The position numbers were made by a program, and so were the translations under genes. Shown here in pieces: positions 9,048 to 16,759 of a stretch of 39,767 nucleotides of DNA. Positions within the stretch are counted from its first letter, which is position 1; every line of letters begins with the position of its first letter. Source of the DNA: RGIG8748 sp045578205 (GTDB lineage Bacteria > Bacillota > Clostridia > UMGS1810); contig JAZNJU010000024.1 of assembly GCA_045578205.1 (NCBI GenBank), forward strand, positions 1 through 39,767, in the 5' to 3' direction. The notes under the pieces are model-generated. The model was not told the origin of the DNA and ran no database searches. It was given only the letters and a program-made list of their open reading frames with translations.

Positions 9048-10283
9048 TTATTTGCCGCATACACTTTTAAGAACATTTATAACTTTTGATGTGCCAATCT
9101 CCGTTGTGAGATTTTTGAGTATAAATGCTCTTCCGTTTTCACCCATTTTCTGCAGCTCCTCTTTCTTGCTGCAAAGCTCCAAAATTGAATTTTTAAGTGC
9201 ATCTGCATCATCTGCCTCTACACATACGCCAAGGTTATTTTCTGTAATTATTCTGTCGAGTTCGCTGCCTTTGTCAAAGGAGGCGAGAACAGGACGGGAA
9301 GCAGACATTATGCTCCAGGTTTTACTGGGTACAGAATTTGTACCCACGCCCTTTTTGGATATGATAAGTCCCACATCACCAATGCTAAACACATGGGATA
9401 TATCGGAATAATCCTGAAATGGAAGAAGTGTCACATTGTTAAGATTGTTTTCTTTTACAAGTTCCTCAAGTTTCGACTTGTAAGCGCCCTCGCCTATTAT
9501 GACAAATCCTATGTCTTTGTTATCTTCAAGGGATTTTGCAACTCTCACGAGCATGTCCATGTTTTGGGTGTAACCCACATTTCCGCTGTAGCATACATAA
9601 AACTTGTCCCTGTCAAGATTGTACTTAGCGAAAAGAATATTATCTTTTCTGTCTACGTTTACTACCTGGTTTTCATTAACCCAGTTATAGACAAGTTCGA
9701 TTTTTTCTTCGGGAACACCCTTTTCCATGATATTCTTCTTGAAATCTTCTGATATTACAATGATTTTGTCTGCAGCGCGATATGTAATATTCTCTACTAC
9801 CCTGCCAATTTTCCAAAGGAGAGATCCCTTCTTGGTCATACCGGTATGTACCAGAGAATCAGGGAATATGTCCTGGAGATTGTACACAATCTTAAATTTC
9901 TTGAATTTCTTAAGAAGTGCCATTATAAGTCCGTTTATAGGAGGAGTGCTTGAAGTATAGTATACATCAACATCTTTGGCAAACATTCCGTTAAAAAAAT
10001 TTCTTATTACACATAGAGTATAACGCACAGCCCTTAACAAACTATTTTTAGGCTCTGAAAACATTGTAAACCTATGAATTTTAACATGTCCACTATATGT
10101 CTCTTCATACTTAATATTTTTGTATCTTTTTCTTGTAGTTTTATCAATTCCGCGACTTGGAAAAGGAGCATACACTATGCACTCTAACCCTTCCTTTTGA
10201 TACGCTTCGTGAATATCATTCACCAAATGGGAAGCTGCTGTTTTTTCGGGGTAACAATATGTAGCTAAATTTAATACTTTCAC
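9048..10283 (-). CDS. Family 4 glycosyltransferase (WbuB-like)
   Basis: The protein is 411 residues if it starts at the GTG at 10283. An upstream ATG at 10292 directly abuts the GGAGG ribosome site, whereas the GTG has the normal 9-base spacing. The N-terminal domain shows YCYPEKTAASHLVND and YYTSSTPPINGLIMALL, which matches the WbuB/L-FucNAc transferase-type GT4 proteins that often act early in O-antigen or capsule assembly. The C-terminal domain has FYVCYSGNVGYTQNMDML, FVIIGEGAYK and TNSVPSKTWSIMSA. It is the first glycosyltransferase gene after the ligases and the initiating transferase, so it could add the second sugar. That order is inferred from position only. Confidence 0.88.
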   Translation of the reverse strand: MKVLNLATYCYPEKTAASHLVNDIHEAYQKEGLECIVYAPFPSRGIDKTTRKRYKNIKYEETYSGHVKIHRFTMFSEPKNSLLRAVRYTLCVIRNFFNGMFAKDVDVYYTSSTPPINGLIMALLKKFKKFKIVYNLQDIFPDSLVHTGMTKKGSLLWKIGRVVENITYRAADKIIVISEDFKKNIMEKGVPEEKIELVYNWVNENQVVNVDRKDNILFAKYNLDRDKFYVCYSGNVGYTQNMDMLVRVAKSLEDNKDIGFVIIGEGAYKSKLEELVKENNLNNVTLLPFQDYSDISHVFSIGDVGLIISKKGVGTNSVPSKTWSIMSASRPVLASFDKGSELDRIITENNLGVCVEADDADALKNSILELCSKKEELQKMGENGRAFILKNLTTEIGTSKVINVLKSVCGK

Positions 10284-10324
10284 TGTAAGCATCCTCCGTT
10301 CAAAAATTATTGTATCGAAACCGA

Positions 10325-11404
10325 CTACATACGATTTTTGATGTATTTTGCAACCTCTTCGGTATATTCTCCAAATAATGGACCCGTAACTAGTTGATAA
10401 TACAGCACACCCATGCCATTCAAATTGTATTCAATTATAACCGGATTAGCATCCTCGTCTATAGTTACATCCCAGGCCAATACACCAAAGTGTCCCAATT
10501 GTGCGTGGGCTCTAATTACTTCTTCTATAGCTTTATCAAATTCAGGTATCGTAATATCCTTGATAACAGTACCATTAGGCAAAATTTCCAGCGTTTTACC
10601 GGAAGGGAAAAACGCAAATTCTTTCAAACTCCCATCATTATTCACGCCGATTATAGCCAAGTCATCCCCTTTTGTTGAATAGGAATTAGCTGCTATATTT
10701 GAATGCAAGCCGGCTCTTACTGAAGCGGTTAAAAACCTCACCTCACCATTAATGAACATTGTATTCATTCTCATAATATTTACAGACTTGGGATTCAATT
10801 TAGCCATTTCCGGATGCTGCTTTATTATTTTTTGAACAATAAAATTTTCTCTATATGAATCTAAAACAGCATCTAAATCTTCTCCGGCATCAACTATTTT
10901 AACATTCTTTCCCAAGCCGGTTTCCATAGAAGGCTTGATGACACCATTTCCATTTTGTTTTATAAGAACTTTCGCCTGTTCTTTTGTGATAATGTTGTAG
11001 TCATGATCATAATAAACACCATTAACATTTCTTATATATGTATCTGGCAATTTCACATTTTGAATAAATCTATCAAAATAACATTTATCATTCCAAGCGA
11101 GATTAATCTTTCTATCATTTAATACAGGATCAATGATTGTTCTAAAATACAATTCCGGGCATATTTTTGGATCAAACACACCCGTAAGACTATAGTACAA
11201 CTCATGCGTCTCAAAGTCTATGTTTTTTAGGGTTTTCCATGTTTTTAGAACCTCTTGCTTTTGTTGTGGAGTCAATCGTCGTAGTGTAATTCCATTATTT
11301 TTAAAATTTTTCTTATAATACTTACTACTTTTCTTTGCATATTTATAACGAAATAACCAATGGGCATAATCATCAAACTTTTTATACAAACTGTTTAGAC
11401 TCAT
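10325..11404 (-). CDS. Sugar-transfer associated ATP-grasp protein, copy 2
   Basis: The 359-residue protein matches the ATPgrasp_ST group, ATP-grasp proteins of unknown substrate found in polysaccharide loci. ATP-grasp residues are visible: GVIKPSMETGLGKNV at 154-168 (K157 and a Gly-rich loop), IVQKII near 189-194, and the metal-binding pair D312 (LAWDVTIDED) and E325/N327 (VIIEYNLNG). The family forms a carboxyl-to-amine or similar bond with ATP hydrolysis, but the true substrate is unknown. It is clearly a paralogue of the preceding gene, sharing the N-terminal helical region and the LFDG/LFG-type C-terminus. Its start lies inside the end of that gene (23-base overlap) with a GAGGAG site 9 bases upstream. 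Both copies keep their metal ligands, so both are probably active. Confidence 0.82.
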   Translation of the reverse strand: MSLNSLYKKFDDYAHWLFRYKYAKKSSKYYKKNFKNNGITLRRLTPQQKQEVLKTWKTLKNIDFETHELYYSLTGVFDPKICPELYFRTIIDPVLNDRKINLAWNDKCYFDRFIQNVKLPDTYIRNVNGVYYDHDYNIITKEQAKVLIKQNGNGVIKPSMETGLGKNVKIVDAGEDLDAVLDSYRENFIVQKIIKQHPEMAKLNPKSVNIMRMNTMFINGEVRFLTASVRAGLHSNIAANSYSTKGDDLAIIGVNNDGSLKEFAFFPSGKTLEILPNGTVIKDITIPEFDKAIEEVIRAHAQLGHFGVLAWDVTIDEDANPVIIEYNLNGMGVLYYQLVTGPLFGEYTEEVAKYIKNRM

Positions 11405-12515
11405 AACTTTTATCTCCTCGTTTTTTCAATACCTCATTCAGGACCTTTTCTGTCAAATCACCAAATAGCGGACCGTTATTAAATTGATGAAAATTTATAC
11501 CGCCTTTTCTCATATTCGCCTCAATAAGTACCGGTTCGCCATCTTCATCTATAGCGATATCCCAAGAAACAAGTCTAAAATGTCCTATCAAAGGATGTGC
11601 TGACTTAACCAATTCGATTGCCTTGTCATATGAAGGGATTTTAAAACCTTCAAATACCAAGCCATCGGGATGTTGTACACAACTTTTACCTGTGTTGTAC
11701 CCATGAGCAGACTTTTTAAGACAACCGTTTTCGTCGATACCACAGGACATACCGTCATATTGCTTATTAGCAGTTGCTGTAGCATTGTCTACTTTGCTAT
11801 CACCAAATCCCATTCTAAGCACGGAAGATACAATGTGTACACCGTCATCCATTAACAAAGAGCAAATTCTTATGCAATTTATAGAACCCTTATGCACTTT
11901 GTCAAGCTCACTGTTCTGAACAATAAGCTTTTGAACAACATAATCATCATATTCTTTATTTGTCAAAAATTCATCTATAGCTTCAGTATTTTTTGAGTTA
12001 AAGAAAAATATGCCCCTTCCGCTTCCGCTTTCCTGCGATGGCTTGCAAATTGTTTCGTCAAAAGCCATAATCTTGTTTTTGGCTTCTTCAATACTAATTT
12101 GGTTGTATTCGGAGTCGAAAATAAAACTGTTGATTTTTCTTACAACTATCTCAGGTTGCTTAATACCTGTAAAAATTTTTGAATAATAATTCTTATCATT
12201 AAATCCATAACCCAGTTTTCGGCTGTTGAAATGCTGGTCTATCTTCGTATAATACAAATCATTGGGTATATACGCCGGATCAAAAATTCCGTTTTGTGCA
12301 AAGTAATATTGTGCCCACTTTGTTGATATTTTTTTGTACGGTTTCCAAAACTCTTTGATTTGACGTTTTTGTTCTTTGGTTAATTTAAAATCTTTTTTAA
12401 TGTGCTTCTTTAAATTCCTGTTTTCCTGGACTTTGGAAATTAAATTTGCAACAAAGGTTTCGGGTTTTTCCCAAAAATTCATATAAAATGCTTTTATCTT
12501 TTTACTAACCGCCAT
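11382..12515 (-). CDS. Sugar-transfer associated ATP-grasp protein, copy 1
   Basis: The 377-residue protein has an ATP-grasp core: TICKPSQESGSGRGIFFF near 155-172 (K158), VVQKLIVQNSEL near 193-204, and SWDIAIDEDGEPVLIEANM near 317-335 with metal ligands D319, E332 and N334. The first 130 residues are Lys-rich and helical and resemble those of the downstream paralogue. The family is tied to exopolysaccharide loci but has no proven reaction; amide or ester formation on a sugar is a reasonable guess. The ATG has AGGAGAG about 10 bases upstream. It lies directly after the initiating sugar transferase gene (16-base gap). Confidence 0.82.
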   Translation of the reverse strand: MAVSKKIKAFYMNFWEKPETFVANLISKVQENRNLKKHIKKDFKLTKEQKRQIKEFWKPYKKISTKWAQYYFAQNGIFDPAYIPNDLYYTKIDQHFNSRKLGYGFNDKNYYSKIFTGIKQPEIVVRKINSFIFDSEYNQISIEEAKNKIMAFDETICKPSQESGSGRGIFFFNSKNTEAIDEFLTNKEYDDYVVQKLIVQNSELDKVHKGSINCIRICSLLMDDGVHIVSSVLRMGFGDSKVDNATATANKQYDGMSCGIDENGCLKKSAHGYNTGKSCVQHPDGLVFEGFKIPSYDKAIELVKSAHPLIGHFRLVSWDIAIDEDGEPVLIEANMRKGGINFHQFNNGPLFGDLTEKVLNEVLKKRGDKSYESKQFV

Positions 12516-12530
12516 TTAACCCGCACTCTC

Positions 12531-13244
12531 CTATTTATTTGCAGTTTCCCTTTCATTAACCGCAGTATTTTCAACTTCATTGGTATAAACATTCTCTCTT
12601 TTTAACACAGTTTCTATTGTCTTAAAGAAAATCTTAATATCCAACCACAAAGAAACATTGTAAGCATACCAAGCATCATACAATCGTTTTTCACGGACAC
12701 CCAATCCGTTCCGATAATACGCCTGTGTGTATCCTGTTATCCCAGGTCTTACTAAAGTCTTGTCTTTTTCATCAATTACATATGTGTCTTTTGACTCTAC
12801 ATCCCCTGCTCTTGGACCGATAATACTCATATGTCCAACAAGAACATTAAAAATCTGAGGAAGTTCATCAATGCTGGTTTCTCTTATGAATTTGCCTATC
12901 TTTGTAACACGATTATCTTCCTTTGAATTGTATGTACTTCCATCATCATTACGAAGATCGGGCGCATTTACCTTCATTGAACGAAATTTAAGCATGTCGA
13001 ATTCTTTGAAGTTTCTTCCTATTCTGCCCGAGCGATAAAAAACAGGTCCTCTATCTTCGATTTTAATTAAAATTCCTACAGGTATTGCTATTATTAAAAC
13101 AAACGGCAATGCTATCAAGGAAAGAATGATATCAACCAGACGTTTGAAGACCAACTGATAAAAACCACAGTACCCTCTCTTGTGTTTGCTTAGAACAATC
13201 ATTTCCTCTATTCTATCATTTTGTTTTTCTACAACTTGATTCAA
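12531..13244 (-). CDS. Polyprenyl-phosphate sugar-1-phosphate transferase (initiating enzyme)
   Basis: The protein is 237 residues from a TTG at 13244. The GTG at 13253 sits directly against the GGAG site, while the TTG is 8 bases away. It has one membrane/re-entrant helix (VDIILSLIALPFVLIIAIP), then the bacterial sugar transferase core: GPVFYRSGRIGRNFKEFDM, LKFRSM, the catalytic DELPQ motif and SIIGPRAG, then VRPGITGY. Enzymes of this family load a sugar-1-phosphate onto undecaprenyl phosphate and start the repeat unit on the inner membrane face. Its size is that of PglC/EpsL-type enzymes, lacking the extra N-terminal membrane domain of WbaP. The aminotransferase and acetyltransferase genes upstream suggest a diacetamido or other N-acylated sugar donor. 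Confidence 0.93.
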   Translation of the reverse strand: MNQVVEKQNDRIEEMIVLSKHKRGYCGFYQLVFKRLVDIILSLIALPFVLIIAIPVGILIKIEDRGPVFYRSGRIGRNFKEFDMLKFRSMKVNAPDLRNDDGSTYNSKEDNRVTKIGKFIRETSIDELPQIFNVLVGHMSIIGPRAGDVESKDTYVIDEKDKTLVRPGITGYTQAYYRNGLGVREKRLYDAWYAYNVSLWLDIKIFFKTIETVLKRENVYTNEVENTAVNERETANK

Positions 13245-13264
13245 AATAACCACTCCGAATCTAT

Positions 13265-14449
13265 TTAGAATATATAATCTCGTATGTAATTCAAAACCTT
13301 TTCGGCTTTGTTTTCAGCTTCATTTGCAGTATCAGCCTTAGCAATTATGTATCCACACCCATCAAGATTTGTCCGATATTTATTTACGACATCTCCAACT
13401 TTCATATGATGGTATATCTCAACATCATATTCCTTTTCTAATGTTTCAAAATCAGGTAACTTTTTTATTGTGCCACCAGCAAATGCAAGCAAACGTGTAG
13501 CAACAGCCTTGTGCACGCCTGGTGTTAAATCAACATCGTCTCCTACTGCATTTCGAATCATATTATCTACGTAATTTATTCCGGTTCCGTACGGAACTAT
13601 ACAAGGTCCAATCATATTACCACCCATTCTGGCACCCAAATCAACAATATATACCTTTCCATCTTTGGTAATAATCATATCCATATTTACTGAGCCAAAA
13701 TTGATACCCAATGCATTTATTGCTTTTTTAACACACTTTTGCACCTTTTCTTCTATATTCGGTGGCAAATCAGAAGGAACAGCATGCCCCAGTTCTGCAT
13801 AATAAGGATGGCTTGTCATATGCTTTTTCATTACAGCGAGAACATTTACTTCACCGTTCACAACAAGACTTTCAGCTCCGTATTCATTACCAAAAATATA
13901 TGTTTCTATTTCTGCCCTGTTCGTTATTGAAGAATCTATGGCGTACTTACACGCATCTGCCAATTGCTCAGCGTTATCAACTCTTGACGCTCCCCTGCTA
14001 CCGGAACCATCACAAGGTTTTACCATAACAGGATAATTCAATCGTGTTTTCAAATCAGCAATATCAGTATTTGCATCTACTTCATATGCTTGTTCGGTAT
14101 CATCAACTTTGTTTTCGTACAGACACTTTCTAATTTGATATTTATTCTTTATTTTTTTAGCAACATCATATTTCAAACCGGGCAAATTCATTTTTTCTGC
14201 AATATACGAAGCAGTCAATACACCATAATCCGTTGCCGCTGTCAATACCCCGTCAATATTTTCTCTCAACGCATATTCCAAGCAGGCTTTCTCATCTACT
14301 ATATTTATCACTTCGTATTTATCTGCATGTTTAAATCCTACTGCATTGGGGTCTGCGTCAACTGCTAAGGTTATGTAACCCATAGATTTTGCTTTCATTA
14401 TAACAAAATCCTGCAAAAAACCTGCACCTATGATTAAAATCTTTTTCAT
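13265..14449 (-). CDS. ATP-grasp carboxylate-amine ligase (CarB-like)
   Basis: The 394-residue protein begins with a pre-ATP-grasp Rossmann-like domain (ILIIGAGFLQ at 4-13). The ATP-grasp fold follows: VMVKPCDGSGSRGASRV near 141-157, NMDMIITKDGKVYIVDLGARMGG near 255-277 with metal-binding D and E-type positions, and a C-terminal subdomain. It is unlike the two ATPgrasp_ST genes nearby and closer to PylC/biotin-carboxylase-like ligases. It probably joins an amino acid or other carboxylate to an amine in the sugar nucleotide or glycan. It lies between the acetyltransferase and initiating transferase genes, which fits action on the first sugar. The substrate is unknown. Confidence 0.85.
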   Translation of the reverse strand: MKKILIIGAGFLQDFVIMKAKSMGYITLAVDADPNAVGFKHADKYEVINIVDEKACLEYALRENIDGVLTAATDYGVLTASYIAEKMNLPGLKYDVAKKIKNKYQIRKCLYENKVDDTEQAYEVDANTDIADLKTRLNYPVMVKPCDGSGSRGASRVDNAEQLADACKYAIDSSITNRAEIETYIFGNEYGAESLVVNGEVNVLAVMKKHMTSHPYYAELGHAVPSDLPPNIEEKVQKCVKKAINALGINFGSVNMDMIITKDGKVYIVDLGARMGGNMIGPCIVPYGTGINYVDNMIRNAVGDDVDLTPGVHKAVATRLLAFAGGTIKKLPDFETLEKEYDVEIYHHMKVGDVVNKYRTNLDGCGYIIAKADTANEAENKAEKVLNYIRDYIF

Positions 14450-14458
14450 ATATATACC

Positions 14459-14941
14459 TCAAAGTTCTTTTTTCATTATCAGTTCTCTATAGTTCCGAGT
14501 GTCTTTACTACCAATGACTTTGTAACCTCTGTTTTCGTAAAAATGTATTGCATGATGACTCTTTTCATACACTTCAAAAATAACATTCTTGCAATTATTT
14601 TTAGAAGCCTGTTGTTCAATGGCTTTTATACAAAACGAGCCAACACCATTTCCAGAGAAGTCGGGAGAAGTCGCAAGTTTACAAAGATTACAATTGGTTC
14701 CTTGGAATTTCAACTGATATGTCGCAATAGATTTTCTATCAGAATTAGCCACCAAAAAAATGTCATTTTTTAGTGCGCACAACAGAACTATAACCACATC
14801 TTTTATCCATGGATTATACCAGTGTTCTAAACCATATTGTTCTTTCATGTTTTTACCACATTTTCTAAGTATGCTTAAAACCTTGTATAAATCAAGAACA
14901 CTATATTTTTTTATCCTTTTTACTGTATACAAATTCATCAT
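14459..14941 (-). CDS. GNAT-family N-acetyltransferase
   Basis: The 160-residue protein is a typical GNAT fold. Its acetyl-CoA loop (motif A) is NLCKLATSPDFSGNGVGSFC near residues 85-104, and it ends with HAIHFYENRGYKVIGSKDTR. It would acylate an amino group. Coming right after a sugar aminotransferase, it could acetylate the amino sugar made there. It is not the hexapeptide-repeat type (PglD) usual for bacillosamine, so the assignment is by context. Its ATG overlaps the aminotransferase end by 4 bases (ATGA), indicating coupled translation and perhaps explaining the lack of a strong ribosome site. Confidence 0.86.
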   Translation of the reverse strand: MMNLYTVKRIKKYSVLDLYKVLSILRKCGKNMKEQYGLEHWYNPWIKDVVIVLLCALKNDIFLVANSDRKSIATYQLKFQGTNCNLCKLATSPDFSGNGVGSFCIKAIEQQASKNNCKNVIFEVYEKSHHAIHFYENRGYKVIGSKDTRNYRELIMKKEL

Positions 14942-16146
14942 TTCAGAGCAAAAATCTCCTTCACATTCTCCGCAACATACTCCGCATCTTCCAAACTCAT
15001 CTTTGTATTAAGCGGTAAACTTACCTCATTTGCAAACTGCTTGTACGCATTGGGATAATCGGCAATGTCAAAGCCGAGGTTTTTGTATGCCGTAAGGAGC
15101 GGAAGCGGTTTGTAATGAACGTTACACGCAATGCCGCACTCTGCCATCTTGATTATGAATTCATTACGGTATGCCATATCTTTGCCGGAAAGTCTGGAAA
15201 GGTACAGATGACCCGAAGACTGAGCACTGTCTGTATAGTGGTTAAGGTATGCAATGCCGAGCCTGTCCGCCATGGCATTGTAGATACCGATGATTTCTTT
15301 TCTCTTGGCAAGCATATCGGGGTATCTGTCCAGTTGAACAAGTCCGATTGCAGCCATTATGTCTGTCATATTGCATTTATAGGCAGGAGATACAATATCG
15401 TACTCCCATGCACCAAGTTGTGTCTTTGCAAGGGCATCCTTGGACTGGCCGTGGAGAGAAAGAAGCATAAAATGCTTATATATTTCCTCATCGTCTATAC
15501 CGTCGAGCGGAAGCCAGGTAAGTGCACCGCCCTCAGCAGTTGTAAGGTTTTTAACTGCGTGGAAAGAGAAACTTGTAAAGTCCGCAACAGCGCCTGCCCT
15601 CTTGCCTTTTTGCACGGCACCAAAACCATGGGCACAGTCGGCAAGAACAAGTATTCTGCCCAGCGCTTCCTGATATTTTCCATTTGCCTTGAAGATGTTT
15701 TTCTTGGCATTTACTACTTCAAAAATTTTATCATAATCGCACATAACTCCCGCAATATCTACAGGGATTATTGCTTTGGTCTTGTCCGTAATGAGGTCAG
15801 GTAGTTTGTCATAATCCATCTCGAAACTTCCGGGAGCGGTATCTGCAAGAACAACTTTTGCCCCGACATGGCAGATGACACTTGCACTTGCAGTATATGT
15901 ATATGCACTTGTAATTACTTCATCTCCCTCGCCGATGCCGAAGAGTCTTAATATAAGTTCCATACATGCTGTGGCGGAATTAAGACATACAGCCCTGTTG
16001 GTACCACAATACTCCGCAATTCTCTGCTCAAAGAGTTTGGTCTTGGGGCCTGTAGTAATCCATCCGCTTTTTAAAACTTCCACAACATTTGAAATTTCCT
16101 CATCGGTAATATCCGGGGGTGAAAAAGGTATGTTTCGTAATTTCAA
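14938..16146 (-). CDS. DegT/DnrJ/EryC1/StrS-type sugar aminotransferase
   Basis: The protein is 402 residues from a TTG at 16146, which has AGAAGG 8 bases upstream. A GTG at 16155 immediately abuts that site and is unlikely to be the start. The family pattern is complete: IPFSPPDIT at the N-terminus, SGWITTGP near 27, DCAHGFGA near 170, and SFHAVKNLTTAEGG with the PLP-binding lysine near 199. These PLP enzymes aminate a keto-sugar nucleotide using glutamate. The closest use in such loci is the 4-keto-6-deoxy sugar step of bacillosamine-like pathways. The 4,6-dehydratase that would feed it is not in the window. It is the first gene of the operon and looks more GC-rich than the genes after it. 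Confidence 0.92.
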   Translation of the reverse strand: MKLRNIPFSPPDITDEEISNVVEVLKSGWITTGPKTKLFEQRIAEYCGTNRAVCLNSATACMELILRLFGIGEGDEVITSAYTYTASASVICHVGAKVVLADTAPGSFEMDYDKLPDLITDKTKAIIPVDIAGVMCDYDKIFEVVNAKKNIFKANGKYQEALGRILVLADCAHGFGAVQKGKRAGAVADFTSFSFHAVKNLTTAEGGALTWLPLDGIDDEEIYKHFMLLSLHGQSKDALAKTQLGAWEYDIVSPAYKCNMTDIMAAIGLVQLDRYPDMLAKRKEIIGIYNAMADRLGIAYLNHYTDSAQSSGHLYLSRLSGKDMAYRNEFIIKMAECGIACNVHYKPLPLLTAYKNLGFDIADYPNAYKQFANEVSLPLNTKMSLEDAEYVAENVKEIFALK

Positions 16147-16201
16147 AATTAACACCTTCTATTGTCTTTTTTGCACTAAAAGAGCATAAATATACAAGTC
16201 T

Positions 16202-16230
16202 ATTATATCAACATTCACAATGAATGTCAA
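16202..16230 (-). promoter_or_regulatory. Promoter of the polysaccharide operon with an overlapping palindrome
   Basis: Read on the minus strand, TTGACA (16230-16225) is followed after exactly 17 bases by TATAAT (16207-16202), a full sigma-A consensus match. The spacer carries the palindrome ACATTCA-TTG-TGAATGT (16227-16211), which overlaps the -35 box and could bind a repressor. The first start codon lies about 55 bases downstream, and no gene lies between. Confidence 0.8.
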
Positions 16231-16320
16231 CGCATTTTAGGTTTTTTATGTCACTTTTCTACATATTTTATTGTATTTTTCGACGCAAGTCGGCAAATTC
16301 CGAAATTTATCGGGAATTTC

Positions 16321-16349
16321 TTGACAAAATCCTCGTAAAAACATATAAT
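16321..16349 (+). promoter_or_regulatory. Promoter of the metal-resistance operon
   Basis: TTGACA at 16321-16326, a 17-base spacer and TATAAT at 16344-16349 match the sigma-A consensus perfectly. The transcription start would fall inside the palindromic operator directly downstream. The two divergent promoters in this 235-base gap are about 90 bases apart. Confidence 0.85.
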
Positions 16350-16373
16350 ACATATGAACATTTGTTCATATGT
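16350..16373 (+). promoter_or_regulatory. ArsR/SmtB-type operator
   Basis: ACATATGAACA-TT-TGTTCATATGT is a perfect 11-2-11 inverted repeat. Its ATATGAACA...TGTTCATAT core is the form known for SmtB/CzrA/CadC-type repressors. It begins one base after the -10 box, so a bound repressor would block the start of transcription. The regulator gene starts 18 bases downstream. Confidence 0.85.
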
Positions 16374-16390
16374 TGAAATGAGGTGAATTT

Positions 16391-16759
16391 ATGCGGGAAA
16401 GCCATTGCAACCACACTCCCCAAGAAACACAGGAAATAGAAAACATTATCAGAAGCACACCGTCGGTACATAAACTAAACAAACTTGCAGAATTCTTCAA
16501 AGCGTTTTCCGACCCCACAAGGCTAAAGATAATCCGCGCTCTGTCCCAAAGGGAACTTTGCGTATGTCAGATTTCCGAGATTACCAATATGTCACAATCG
16601 GCGGTGTCGCATCAGTTGAAATACCTAAAGAGCATTGATGTGGTGTCAAACCGCAGAGATGGAAAATCCATAATTTATTCCATATCGGACACACATATAT
16701 CCCACATATACGGCGAGGGACTTATACACATAAACGAGGAGGACAACTCACATGAATAA
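16391..16759 (+). CDS. ArsR/SmtB-family metal-sensing repressor
   Basis: The 122-residue winged-helix protein has the recognition region VCQISEITNMSQSAVSHQLKYL at about 58-79. Two kinds of metal ligand are visible. The CVC pair C57/C59 is in the alpha-3 helix, with C6 and H5 near the N-terminus, as in CadC/SmtB alpha3N sites. The alpha-5 set D100, H102, H113 and E116 has the same spacing as the SmtB zinc site. Metal binding would release the operator and allow the ATPase to be made. The ATG has GAGGTG 5 bases upstream. The last 8 bases overlap the ATPase gene, so the two are co-translated. Zn, Cd or Pb are the likely signals. Confidence 0.93.
   Translation: MRESHCNHTPQETQEIENIIRSTPSVHKLNKLAEFFKAFSDPTRLKIIRALSQRELCVCQISEITNMSQSAVSHQLKYLKSIDVVSNRRDGKSIIYSISDTHISHIYGEGLIHINEEDNSHE

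Noticed and set aside
15115..15804. A 229-codon open frame on the plus strand.
   Set aside because: It is antisense to the well-supported aminotransferase, has no ribosome site and shows no family motif.
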